From NCBI RefSeq assembly GCF_016859285.1, contig NC_053408.1, positions 7,220,713 through 7,284,712 on the forward strand: a DNA stretch of 64,000 nucleotides. The letters are read 5' to 3'. Under the pieces are notes generated by a model. It searched no databases, was not told where the DNA came from, and saw nothing but the letters and a program-made list of their open reading frames with translations. Shown in pieces: positions 1-12,600 of this stretch; position 1 is the first letter of the stretch; the number at the start of each line of letters is the position of its first letter. Origin of the DNA: Xiphias gladius (lineage: Eukaryota; Chordata; Actinopteri; Istiophoriformes; Xiphiidae). The translations under genes were made by a program, and so were the position numbers.

Positions 1-20
1 GAGCCAGAGTAAAGCTCTAT

Positions 21-72
<52 letters not shown>

Positions 73-330
73 GCGCTTTTTCACTCACACACTCACGCTC
101 TGTCACTCTCACACACACTCACACTCACACACACTCACGCTCTGTCTCTCTCACACACACACTCACGCGCGCGCGCTCTCTCTCTCTCTCTCTCTCACAC
201 ACACGCGCACACACACACACTCTCTCTCTCTCACACACACACTCTCTCTCTCTCACACACACACACGCGCACACACACACACACACGCTCACGCTCACAC
301 ACGCTCACGCTCACACACGCTCACACTCAA
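1..330. repeat. compound microsatellite, (CA)n with (CT)n and CG blocks
   Basis: An almost unbroken (CA)n run at about 22-70 is followed by alternating CACT, CTCT and CGCG blocks up to about 328. It lies downstream of the sec24c 3' end and has no coding content. Confidence 0.95.
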
Positions 331-381
331 ACGACAAGATCTGCCAGCTGGTCTGAGGCAGACAGCAAGGAGAGCTTAATT

Positions 382-387
382 TTTATT
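382..387 (-). terminator. sec24c: sec24c polyadenylation signal AATAAA
   Basis: On the minus strand the sequence reads AATAAA 115 nt beyond the sec24c stop codon at 502-504. It is the first canonical signal after the stop, so the 3' UTR would be short, about 130-150 nt. This rests on position and motif only. Confidence 0.6.
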
Positions 388-501
388 AGGTTAAAAAAAA
401 AAAAAAAAAGATAAAGCGCTTTCTTTCTTTCACAAGGAGGGGTGAACCAGGTAGGTGTCAGTGGTGGGGGTCATATAGGTGAACGTGGGAATTTTGGGTG
501 C

Positions 502-642
502 CTAGCTGAGAAGCTGGCGGATCTCCTTGTGCATGTGACACAAGAAGTCCACGTATGACGCTCCCCCGCTGGCGCTCTTGTCCTCGACCAAGAAGTGCCT
601 GAATATCAGCTCAGCTCTGTCTTCCTGCTTCACCACCATCAG
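502..642 (-). CDS. sec24c: sec24c last exon
   Basis: 141 nt including the TAG stop at 502-504. It encodes [20 protein letters not shown], then [18 protein letters not shown], the exact C-terminal signature of Sec24C. Confidence 0.97.
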   Translation of the reverse strand: MMVVKQEDRAELIFRHFLVEDKSASGGASYVDFLCHMHKEIRQLLS

Positions 643-3600
643 CTGCAAGCAAGAGGAGAGAGGAGTGTGAGAAAGAGAGAGCGTGCAGGAGGAGGGCTGG
701 GTTTCAAACCTTTGACCAAAATATGGCCGTAGAAAAGAGTATCAAAAACTGTCAAGTAAGGCTGCAACTAATGATTATTTTCCACCTTGATTCATCTTTA
801 ATTGATTCTTTTCTCAATAAACTGACCAATACATTTGTCTATGAAACATCTGAGCATTATAAAAAAAAAGTGTCCATCACAATTTCCCAAAGCTCAAGGG
901 GTCGTCTACAAATTCCTTATTTTGTTGGACTAAATATAATAAATTAATAAATTATTAGATTGAAATAAATTATATATCAAAGAGAAAAGTACCAAATCCT
1001 CATATTTGGAAAGCGGAAATCAAAGAAAGTTTGACATTTTAGCTCCATGATTGACAATTTGCTGGACAATTGATGATAAATGGATTATCAAAATATTTGC
1101 CGACTAATTTTCGGTTAATTGTTTCAACGCTACTGTCAAATATCAAGTTGGCTTTGAACACTCAGTGAAGTACTCTAGTGAACTTATTTTTTTTTAAATC
1201 AATTATTTCAATATTTATACTTTGTTAAAAATTTAGAATCCTTAACAAAGCATAAATAAAACGTCCTTTTCATCTGCTTTGTATTGACACTGATGAATTG
1301 AGAAATTTGTTAAGTAGGAAAAATGGATTTGTTGAAAAACGAAGTAAGCACGCATCAAAAAAAGCATTGTCTATGTATTGATACAGACACTCGGTTACCA
1401 TACAGGCACCAATATCAGAAAGCGTGTTAAAAGGTACCCAGCCCAAGACAGGACAGAGAAATAACAGAAGGGGGAGACAAAGTGTTTGGACTTAAAAAAA
1501 ATCAGAGAGGTAATCAGGAAAAGAGAAGGCTTGCCTTCATGTATCGTGATCGTTGTGCTCTGAAGGAGTCGATGATCTCTCGAAGTCTCTGAGAGAAAGG
1601 GTTATCCAGCACTGGCACACTCGTCTGAAAGACACAGCAGAGACATTCAGAAATGAATGAACAACACAGGGCTGGGTCTTGAGAATGAACCAATATCCCA
1701 ATAATATAAATATTCTTCCAATATTGATATACTCTGCATCACAATGTATATAAAAAACACAATAATAAAAATGTTCGTTTACTGCTATGCAATGTGTTAC
1801 AATGCATTACAGCACAAAAATTCCAGGTTGATGGAAAATTAATAATAACTAATTTCATTAGCTTTTACCACGGGTGAAGGCAAGATAGCGCCGTGTATAT
1901 CAGAGATCACCAGCTCGGGATCAGTCAACGGAGGTCAACAAACAACACGGAAGCAAATCCGTTTCCTCTCACCATGCCCGGGTCGATCTGGCTGAAGCTC
2001 GGTGTGCCGAAGATGTTGAGCAGCAGCTCCTGCTGAGCGCTGGCTCCCACCCAGAGGAAGAGGTGGAGCCCTGTCTCCAGGAGGTAAACTCCACCTTTTG
2101 ACAGCCTCTCCTCTGAGTCCCTCACTGCCACCGGCAACGAGCCGCTTTCCAACTTCACCTGGAAAGTTGAAAGGCAGGAACAATATCAGATGAATGTGTT
2201 ACCCTTATCATCTACTAATCAAACATTACATGTAGCCAAAACTGTAACATTTTCGTCCCCTGCAAACACGAATATTTGCACATATGAACAAAGACCTGTG
2301 TTAATAGTCAGACAAACCCAGTGTGGTTGGTTGTAAGCAGAAGCCAAAATTTCCAGATAGAAAAATGTGACAACAGTTCTTGTAGAGAGTAATAAAATAG
2401 GTTTACGAAATTTCAGCTGCAGTTTCATAAATAAATCAATAAATCAATAAATAATCACTAGAATGGTCTTTTTAAAACAGTATTATTAATAATACACAGG
2501 CTATTATCATACTGACTAAGTGAGCAACAAAACACCAAACCACATATCAAGTATGAGCCTTCCAGAAATACTTTTGCCCAAATACAATGTGATTTCATGG
2601 AGTGCTGCCCTTTCCCTCACACAGCATTTTGAGCCCTTCAATTATCCTGTACTCACATTTTCACTGAGATGATATTAAGTGTGTCAGGATTCACTGCTAT
2701 GGGAGGACACTGAGATTAGGCCATATAATACAGAAAGGCTGAACCACAAGCTGGCTCCTCATTACACCCCTAAAATTTGAGGTTTTAAAAGGTCTTCTCT
2801 TTCAGAGGGAGGAACTTTGTGTTGCTGCGTGTGTTGGTGTGTGTGTGTGTGTGTGTGGATTAGCTCACCAGTGGCAGCAGGCGGGGGTAGAAGAAGACGT
2901 GGGTCTCTGCGACGTCCATGCAGCTGATCAGCTGCCTAAGGTAGGCCCGGTCGTCCAGCGAGACGTCAGCTCCCGGCAGCAGGACGTCACTCTTCAGCAC
3001 ACAGTTCAGGTAGACTGGTAACAGCTTCATGCACTCTGGGAGGATCAGCTGGAAAACACGCATACAGATGTCACAAACCCAAGGTGACATCTTCAAATGC
3101 CTAAACAGACACTAGATGATGACATGTAGATGTAGTTTTCTTGTCTGACAAGTGACCCTGCTATTAGGAGACTGTAAATATGAGATAATTTCAGGATCCA
3201 TTTTTAAGAGCATATATAAATGAGCTTCAAGATCATTCCTGATCTTGGGAACTGTAAACAAAACCATTTAAACTCAAGGTCCACTTGCTAACTTCTTCAG
3301 AACTTTCAAATGCATTTTACAGTCTTCGTCATTCATTCCTTCATCATTTACGGGGGGAGAGCGATATATATGATCACTTTAGGGCTGAAACTAATTACTA
3401 TTTCATTATTGATCTACTGATTATTTTTTCAATTGATCGATGAATTGTTTCGGCTATAAAATGACAGTAAATCATGGACTGCCTGTTAAAATTTCCCAAC
3501 AGACCAAGGTCTTCAAATGTCTTGTTTTATTCGACCAACAGCCCAAAGTCCAAAGATATGCAGTTTACCAACGTGTATAACAAAAACAAGCATCAAATCA

Positions 3601-6600
3601 TCATATTTGAGAAGCTAGAAAGAGCAAACATTTGACATTTTTGCTTAAACAGACGACTAAAATTAACCAATCATCTTACTATCAAAATAATTGCCAATGC
3701 ATTTTCTATCATTTGATTCATCAAGTAATCGTTGCAGCTCTAGATCAATTATCACGTTACTGACATTCCACACACCTGATCCAGCGGCATTTGCTGTGGA
3801 CCTTGTGGACCTTATTCTATTTTCTAATAAAACTAAATTCAAGTCCTAGAGGTCTCTGACATTTTGCGTGACGTGAAATGGAGTCTGAACCAAAACTTGA
3901 GAAAATGTGGATTTAGGCAACGCAAAACCAAAATGGAGGGTGGTGGATGTCGTGCGTGCTGGGTGTATATGTGCTGATGTTTTCAGTACCTGACCAGCTG
4001 ATGAGGGGCTTGCACAGTTCTTCCGGTAGCAGGCCAGAATCTGAGCACACTGGTTGACCAGGGTGTCTCTCACTGCCTTAGTGGGGTTATTCAGGACGCC
4101 ACGGAAAGCTGCCACACACCCACACACACACACGAGGATTTAATTGTATAAAATAAATGGCTTATTGTAAGTAAGGTGTATTACACTGATCTCTTAAAAA
4201 CTGGAGCAGCAGCAAACTAAATTATAGAGACGATTACAATTGGATTTTGACACTCAAAAAATGTGCAGTCTACCATCTTCCACCCTCCTTTATCCTGTGG
4301 ATCGTGAATGAACGACACCCTGCTTCAAATTTACAAGGCTGCATACATTCATACCATCAACCTATCAAAAACAGCCGCAGCTTTGTACTGTTGGCTAATT
4401 TCTGTTGGCCGGTTGCTTGATAGTATTTTTAAAAAATGGTTCTCATTTATTTCTCCACACACACCTTTTTCAGACTTTCAGACTATTATTCTGAAGGTGT
4501 ACATTTGTACGGTACGTTCTCCTTCAGCCCCCACGACCCCGGCACTGACTAACAATGAGGAAGATGCTCTGCTGTGTGAGCTGTCCTCACCATATTTGGA
4601 GAAGAAGTTGATGATTGTGTCGGTCTCACAGTTGCGGTAGAGGTCAGCCAGCTGAGAGCAGCAGTTGACGGCCATGTTGTGGATGCGGAGACGCCTTTGT
4701 CCGCTGCAGCTGGTGTATAGCACAGCACACTACAGGGAAACAAATGACGCAGATATTTTCTTACAGATGCACTAGCTCTGGTAGTGTTCATGTGTTGTTT
4801 CTACTTTTTTACAAAATCTAGCTGTCCTCCACATCCTGCTAGTTACCATTTTAGCTGTCTACTATGAACTCAGTTTGATCACCGGTGTTTGGAAGTACTC
4901 GAAGCTAAGACTATCCTAAAATATTTGATTTAAAAACTCGAAATATAATGTGTTCCCTTCTTAAAAAGGATTCTTCTGAAAGGATTTTGTTACAAAGACA
5001 ACATGTCCACACCTGCATTAGCGCCCCTGTCTCCTCGCTGAGCTTGTCATCATGTTTGAACTCGACAGTGATGGCCTTGTCACAGTCCAGGCCTGCCAGC
5101 TCCACATCTGTGGTGTTACTCATGAAGAAAGAGCCGAAGAAGTCGGTCGCTCGGATACCTGAGGGGAAGATGATGACAAAGGCAGGAGAGGCGATTGTCA
5201 CATTTCTGTCAATCTATTTTTTTTTTTCTTTCTGTTCAATTGGGGGGGTGGGATGGAAGGTGTCTCACCTGTGCTGGTTCGCACCCTCATGACGGCATCA
5301 AACCCTACCGGTTTCTGAACGTCTCGTCTGAGGTCATTCAGGAACCGCTCCTGATCTGACTGAGCCTGGGATAAATAAAACAAACAAAAATCTGCATTTT
5401 TGCTGGTTACGGTACATAATAAAACCCAGTAAATTGTGAACAATGGGCAGATGGTCAAATGAACTCATGCGCGAGAAAACCTGGAGACTGTGGGACTGAA
5501 GGAGGAAGAGGGTGATTTCCTCTCACCTGGAAGTAGGTGTATTTATAGATTGAACCTCCAGTGGAGACAGGAACCACACCTAATGTGGCAACATCCACAT
5601 ACTGGTTGGGAAAGAGGAAGAGATCTACGCAACAGCCCTGGGCTACACACTCCTTGGCAAGGGTGTTGTAGAAACCCACCTGGGGCTGAAACAGAGACTG
5701 AGAATGACAGGATAGGAAGCAGAGTCAGTTTGGAGTCTCTCTTTTGCCCTGGATAACTACATACAACACGTTATCACTTCATAACAATACATTTGAGTAT
5801 ACAAGGAAGGACAACTTGCTACACTTGTGTTTACCTTCTCCTTATCTGTCCCCATCAGCTTCTTGTCTTCTCTGTTCTTTAATTTTCCAGGGGCCTCTGC
5901 GATTGGCAGAGAGGTGTGAAACACAAACAGCTTCCCGGCACAGTCTGCAGCCTGAGAAAATGACACACAGCGACGTACAAATCATTAGTCATGTCAGGTG
6001 CTCTGTAGAGGCCTCGTATCATGTTTCCAGATGTATTAAGATCCATTTGAGTCATTCCTGCAGTTTTTAGGGCGCTGTAACTGCCAACTTCTCGCCTCAG
6101 GCATATTTACAAGAAAAATGTCACACAATATTAGCCCTGTTTAATTCAAATTGTTCCAGGGGCTATAAATGCCAGGAGCTAAAATTCAGCAAGAGACGTA
6201 GTTTCAGAGTTTCTGAAAATGGTTCCTGGAAAATGCTAAGGAAAAAGGTCTTTGCAAAAACTTCAACCAACAAGGTTTTTCTTGTTTTTCTTTACTTTTT
6301 GTTCTTAATTTTCAAACTTTAAATAAATTTATCAGCCCTTTCCAAACTTCCCGCAGTGGTTACCTTCAGTGCCTCCAGCCCTGCTTGGATCACGGGTCCG
6401 AAGACCGTCTCTGTCTCCCTGGTGTCTGCAAACATCTCTGGGATCTGGTCCAGTAAACTTGAAAACACAAACGGTGTGTCATTAAATCGGATCAATTAGT
6501 CTGTGCATAGACACCTCATGGATCTGTTAATGTGAGAGTATCTGCTTTACGTCTGCCCACCTCTCGATAACTAGCCGGCTCTCGTTTACGCTGACCAGGA

Positions 6601-9600
6601 AACCATCGAGCAGGGGTACAAACATGTCCGATACGTCTGATACCACCAACATCTGGGGCTGGGCCAGGCTTGACTTGACATTGTAGAAGTGCAAAACCTT
6701 GTTGTAGGTTACAAAACCCACCCGCACCACAGAGTCCATTTCTGGGTTCTCCCTGGATGCAGAAACAGAGCAGGAAATGGGAAAAAGGTCAAGACTGCAT
6801 TTCTTTACATGAGCTAGAAGTGACTGTATAAACTAACAGTGCGCAGTGTGTTAAGTATATCCTCACTTTTAAGAGAAAATGTTTCTCCTTCTTTACATCC
6901 CTTCTTCCTTATTTTTCCATTTCCAATTCTCTTTGCTTCATTCCTTCCTCTTTTCTCTTCACTTTATTCTTCTTCTTCCTTCATTCCCACTTCCCTTCCT
7001 TGCTGCAAGCTTAATTTCTTCCTATTCCATCTTTAATTTCATCTGCCTTTTCTTCCTTGGTTCCATTTATTTCTTTTTTTTCTCCTCTCTTCTTCCTTCA
7101 CTCTTTCCCTTGCTTCTTACCAATCAATTACTCCAGCTTGTGTGTTTATGTGTTTGAGTACCTGGGCAGGTAGTCTAGAAGGGTCTTGAGTTCCTGGCAG
7201 ACAATGCTGACCATCCCGCTCTTGACAGCGTTGTAGGACACATCGATAAGGAAGATGAAGGCTGGAGGCTGAGGAAGCTTGTTGTTCTGTTAAAGACGGA
7301 ACAATACTATGTATGAGGACATGTGGAAATATCAGCAACATATTAAACACACAGACAGGCTCTGGAACTTCATAGTCTGCTCAGTTTTAATACGGTGTCT
7401 GAGCAACAGCTTTTAATCAATAAAAAGCATAGAGGCAACATTTGTATTTTGTATGATTTCATAGATTAGGTCTTTCTTTCTGAAAGCATTCCAATTAAAC
7501 GTACATTTTTCTCTCTAACGAATATATTGTAATGAACAATTCTATCCCAGCATAAAATCAGTCACTGTGTTTGTGTTACACCTGCAGTTTTTGATAAGCC
7601 GAGGAAAAACCTGAATCCAGAATGACATCTTTTATTTTTGTGAAAACCATTGAGAACAAGGTTGAACAATATAAATGACCACTCTCCACCATAATTGGGA
7701 CAGTATTAGGATCAAGATTAAGGAAGGTTAGGTAATGCAAAGATAAAAAGAAATATATTACAAGGCTTAAAAATTCACATACTTTTAACTATTCTAATAG
7801 CTAATTTGACAGAATCTTAAATATTAGTTGGAGTTCAGCCTTGGACTTGTTCTTATTTAAGTTTTGTGAGCACCCTGTCCCATCAATAGGAAATCAATCC
7901 AGCTCCCACCAGGATGACAGACTGTTTTGTTAGCTGCCCTGCACAGTATCATTTCCAAACTGATGCCCATTAACTAAAATGTACACCAAGTTAATTTCAG
8001 TGACACTCAATTTAGACAGTAGCCTACAGGCTTTGCTTTTATTATCATATTAGATAACAACTGACTACACTGCGAATTAATACAGCCCACTCTATGCTGA
8101 TATTTCCTGAGTTGTTCTTGTTATTGTTGATGGCTTTGTTCATTATTGTATCATTTGGACCTGTCATAAAATTCATGAAATAAGCTTCTATTCCAGAGAA
8201 CTACTTTTGCATATCCCAGAGGGAATTCAGGGGTAAACGATCCGCTGTGGATACTATCATTTGGTACCAGGTCCTACCTTGCAATAGTCGACAGTGGCTA
8301 GGAACTCGTAGCTGCCCAGCGAAAGCTCCGGCCTGTCATACCAGTCCACCCTCTTACCAGTGTGGTCCAGATGCTGGAAGTAATGTGGAGGCACTATGGG
8401 AAAACAAAGGACGGATAAACAGAGAACATAAATACAGTTCAATTTAGAAAAAGACATGCAACTGTTATTAATTAACTGCACAATTACATGAGCACAGACA
8501 CAAACTCACCCTCTGTAACACAGCTGCAAAAGCCACACTGGAAGCGGCGACCTCCCTCTATGAACTGCATGTATGGGCACATGTAGGCCTTGCAGCGGTT
8601 GCAGCGGATTGGACCGCCCTCGCCATGGTCCACCAGGTATGGAGGGGTCTGCCAACGGGAAAAAAAATAAATAAATAAATAAAAAATCACTATTTAGAAA
8701 CGAGGGTGACTTCATCTAAAAACCTAATGTGGAAGGAATTACTGAAACAGGAGGTCATGTGTGCCACAACCTTACTAGTTAAATTTACACCCTCTTTCCC
8801 CTAAGGTTGTTTTTCCTGCCAAAACAATGTAATGTAAAACTAGACCAGTCCAAACTGATATTGGTTACACGTGTGACAAATGCATGAAACAAGGTCATGC
8901 AGCCACTCCCACCTCTATGATTCTGAGAAAGATTATCCCACTGACATTACTGGCATCCCATAACACAATAACTACATATCAGGCATTGCCCTGAAAACTA
9001 ATCTTTTTTCAAATCAAGCTCAGGGTAAAAACTGTCCAACTGTTTCGAAAATCTCAGCAGGAGATACAGCTGCACTGTGGAACAAAGATGAAGAGGATGA
9101 AATGCAGAGCTTGCTGATGGCTCACATTAACATTACAATTCTATTCTAAATATCCACAGATTTAAGTGGCAAGTGAAAGACTTAGGTAGCCAGCAGCCTC
9201 AATCACAATGAGTGCTATGTATTTTGCATGTTGCTTGACTTCAAATAATGTAACTTCCTTCTTCTGCTTTCTGACAGCTTTCAAATTAAAAGGTTCTTAT
9301 CTCACCATACAATAACAGCAACATATCAGAAAAAAAGTCCCACCTAAAATGGACTCACAACATTTACAATGCTGGAGACGGGAGAGAGTGGGAGGAAGAG
9401 AGGGCATCACTCACCTCATCTGGTGGCAGCGTGGCGAGGGGCTTGATGACAGCGGCCAGTGGCACTTGAGACTGCTTGGCCATATCGGCTGTGCAAGGCA
9501 TATTGTACGCCGTGCAGCGAATAAACCTGGGACTGGCATTCCCTAAACATAGACAATTTTTCCATCAATATCACAATCACTACACAGCAAGATCGTCACT

Positions 9601-12600
9601 TTTTCTGATTTGTGTTTTACTAGTAACTAGTTGGGGAAAGAAAGGTACCTTAAGGATAGTTCTGAGAGATTTTGACCAAAATGTCACAAGTTTGATTCTC
9701 TGAAACCCCTTTGAAAGATGTAGGTAAGGAAAGCGAATGAATAACGCTCCCTCAACAAATGGGAAGCTGCCAGATTTGTATGTTTTAAAAGAAAGTAGAA
9801 CCTACCTTGGTCTTTGACCTGAAAGTTGGTGGTGACCAGCGGTGGGGCCTGACCTCTGACCCCTGTGGTGAATGGCTCGGTGCTCTTAGCCTTATCATCC
9901 TCTATTACTTGGATCTAAAAAAGAAGGGGGGCCCAAAATATTCTGAATCCATAAATGTTTACACTATAAATACGCACATCTAAGTGCACATGACACACTG
10001 TCCCTGGTTCTCATAAAGTCTAAAAGAGGAACATTTAACACCCATGCAGGAGAAGATTTTCATACAACCCCTAAACACACTCACGCACACACACACACGC
10101 ACACACACCACACCCACACCACACACACACCCACACCCACACCCACACACACACACCTGCAGCTACTAAACACACAATTAAAATCTGTCAACATCTGTGG
10201 ACAAAAATTTCAAAGTCAAGCCATGACTAAGGTGACATACGGTACAGGTTCATGCTGAAGCTGTTTTTGTAGATTCAAACATATGATAAGAACAAATTTA
10301 AATGACATCCCCTAGAAAAAGGGCAGCATTTATCAAGGATCAAGGCATGCCACTGATCCAAGGAACTGTGGGTAATTCAAAACGTTGCAGGCCAGCATGC
10401 ACGGCATGGAAAAGGATTAAGAGGGGGTGGCTGTCTGAGCTTCATTACAGCATTAGTATATATTTCCAGTCTTACTGGACACAGAAATTAGCAGGGATGA
10501 CTGAAACATTAACATAACATTATCATAAGTCTACACTGTTCTTATTCCATCAAGAGCCCATCTCTCACATTGTGAATATCACTGACTTTGAGGAGTTAGG
10601 AGGAAAGAATAGGAGGTGGTAGCTGCAGGTTAACGCAAGTGAGCAGACACGACAGGATGAAGCAGAGGAAAAGGCAGGCACACAGGAAACTTACTGGGCT
10701 GGGGATAGCATCTGGATCTATTCTATGTCTTGATTTCTGCACAGCCGGCATGTCAGACGCTTGCTTTACAATCAAAAGTTTGTCCAGCATATTGTGCAAA
10801 ACAGGACAAAATAAATAAATACAAAGAGTGAAAAGATAATAAGGAGTGTGAGAAGAGAAAGCTCAGCAATACTGTGCTGAGCAGCAAGCAGCATTGTTGT
10901 TATTCAGTCAGAAACTGGTCAGTAGTATTGATCATAGTTTAGTGGTATTGTAGACAGTCAAGTGCAAGTAGACACATGGTAATATATCAGTAGCCTGTTT
11001 GACACACATGCTAAGCAGCTCTATAGTAAAAGAAGGCTACAGAGGGTCACAAACAAAGTTAAAATATTACTGTTAGACTTCTGTGGTGCTACAGCTGGGC
11101 AGTATTAAGATAATTAAAGGGCAAAATCAATATATACTGTGATAGCCAGAGGTGAATGTGATGTCCCAGGTTGAATTAAAAACAAAAAATTTTTAAATTT
11201 ATTAGATTTAAAAAAAAAAAAAAACTTTTCTTGATTTGACAAAATAAAAATCTTTAGATTAGATTAAAACTCTCTTTTTCAAGAGAGATCTGGCCTAGAA
11301 GGCAGCATTGACAAGTTTAACAGGAAATTAATTACTGCATATCAAAATCCTTTATATTGAATTATGAATGTTATATGATAATGGTATTCACATAAATATA
11401 TAAAATACATTTTTTGACATTTTTTCATGACACTACAATTTAATAATCATTGGAAATCCAGTAAATAGCAGTATTATGTAATTACTGCCCCGGCCTAAGT
11501 GATGCATGCAAAATCATATAAAGTAAGTGGCCACTTTATTAGGTACACCTGTACAGTCTAAGTTGAAATGTCCACAGCAAGTGCCTGCGCTGTGTTCAGG
11601 CTCCGTTGGGGCTGCCTGAGACAATCCACTGGCATTCCGTCTGCCGTGTGTGTCCCCACCGGGTCTGTGAGCTGTGTATCTTATGCACGTCTCTTGATGA
11701 AGTTTATAGTGTTCAGTTTTTGTTGACATTGTCTGAAATGTGTAAATTAAATAATATGTTTATAACTGAGGTCATAATTAGCGGTGGTATTGTACTGGAC
11801 TACATTATACTAAGAGGTGTTTCTAATTTTCTTTTCTCTATTTAGATAAAAGAGAGGGGGGGTATTACAAACACCTCTCAATTTAATACACTGCAGCAAA
11901 ACATCACCACTATGACCTCAGTGCTAATTTCAGTTAATATCTCTACGACAGTGACAAAAAACTGAACATTAAAGGCATCGTAAAACTAGACTTTATGGCA
12001 GGATAGTTGTATTGGACTACATTAGACTATACAGGTATACCTAATAAAGTTTTCACTGAGTGTATTTGCCATGCTACAAAGTCATCTTTCCTCACAACAA
12101 CTCAAAAAAAATGGTGTGAGGAACAGAAACGGTCAGAGATTAACAGGGTGTTGTGTTGTAAACTAGGAAATCTGGACTAACAGTAAATGTTTTTGTGTCT
12201 GCTCACCGGGCTAGGAATGGCATCTGGGTCAAGTCTTTTCTGTGCAGGTGGAGCAGGAGTTGGTGCTGGTGCAGGGGCTCCATAGTTTGGTTGCCCGGGA
12301 TAAGGGCCTGCATAGCCAGGCTGAGGGCCTCTCACCTGCCCAAATGCACCTGAAGACAAAAAGGAAACAGCTGAGCAATGGAAAAAACCTGCGAGAAATC
12401 CATTTAGCTTATACTGAGAAGCGGTGTTCTCACCGTTCTGCTGAGGAGGGTATCCTCCCTGCATGCCAGGCTGAGATTGAGATGGCTGCAGGGGCCCAGA
12501 AGGGCCCGATGGGCTCTGTGGTCCTGGTGGCATGTGGTTGCTCTGGGCCAAGGAAGTGGGAGGCATCTGAACTCTGGGAGGAGGGGGACCTGAGTGATAA

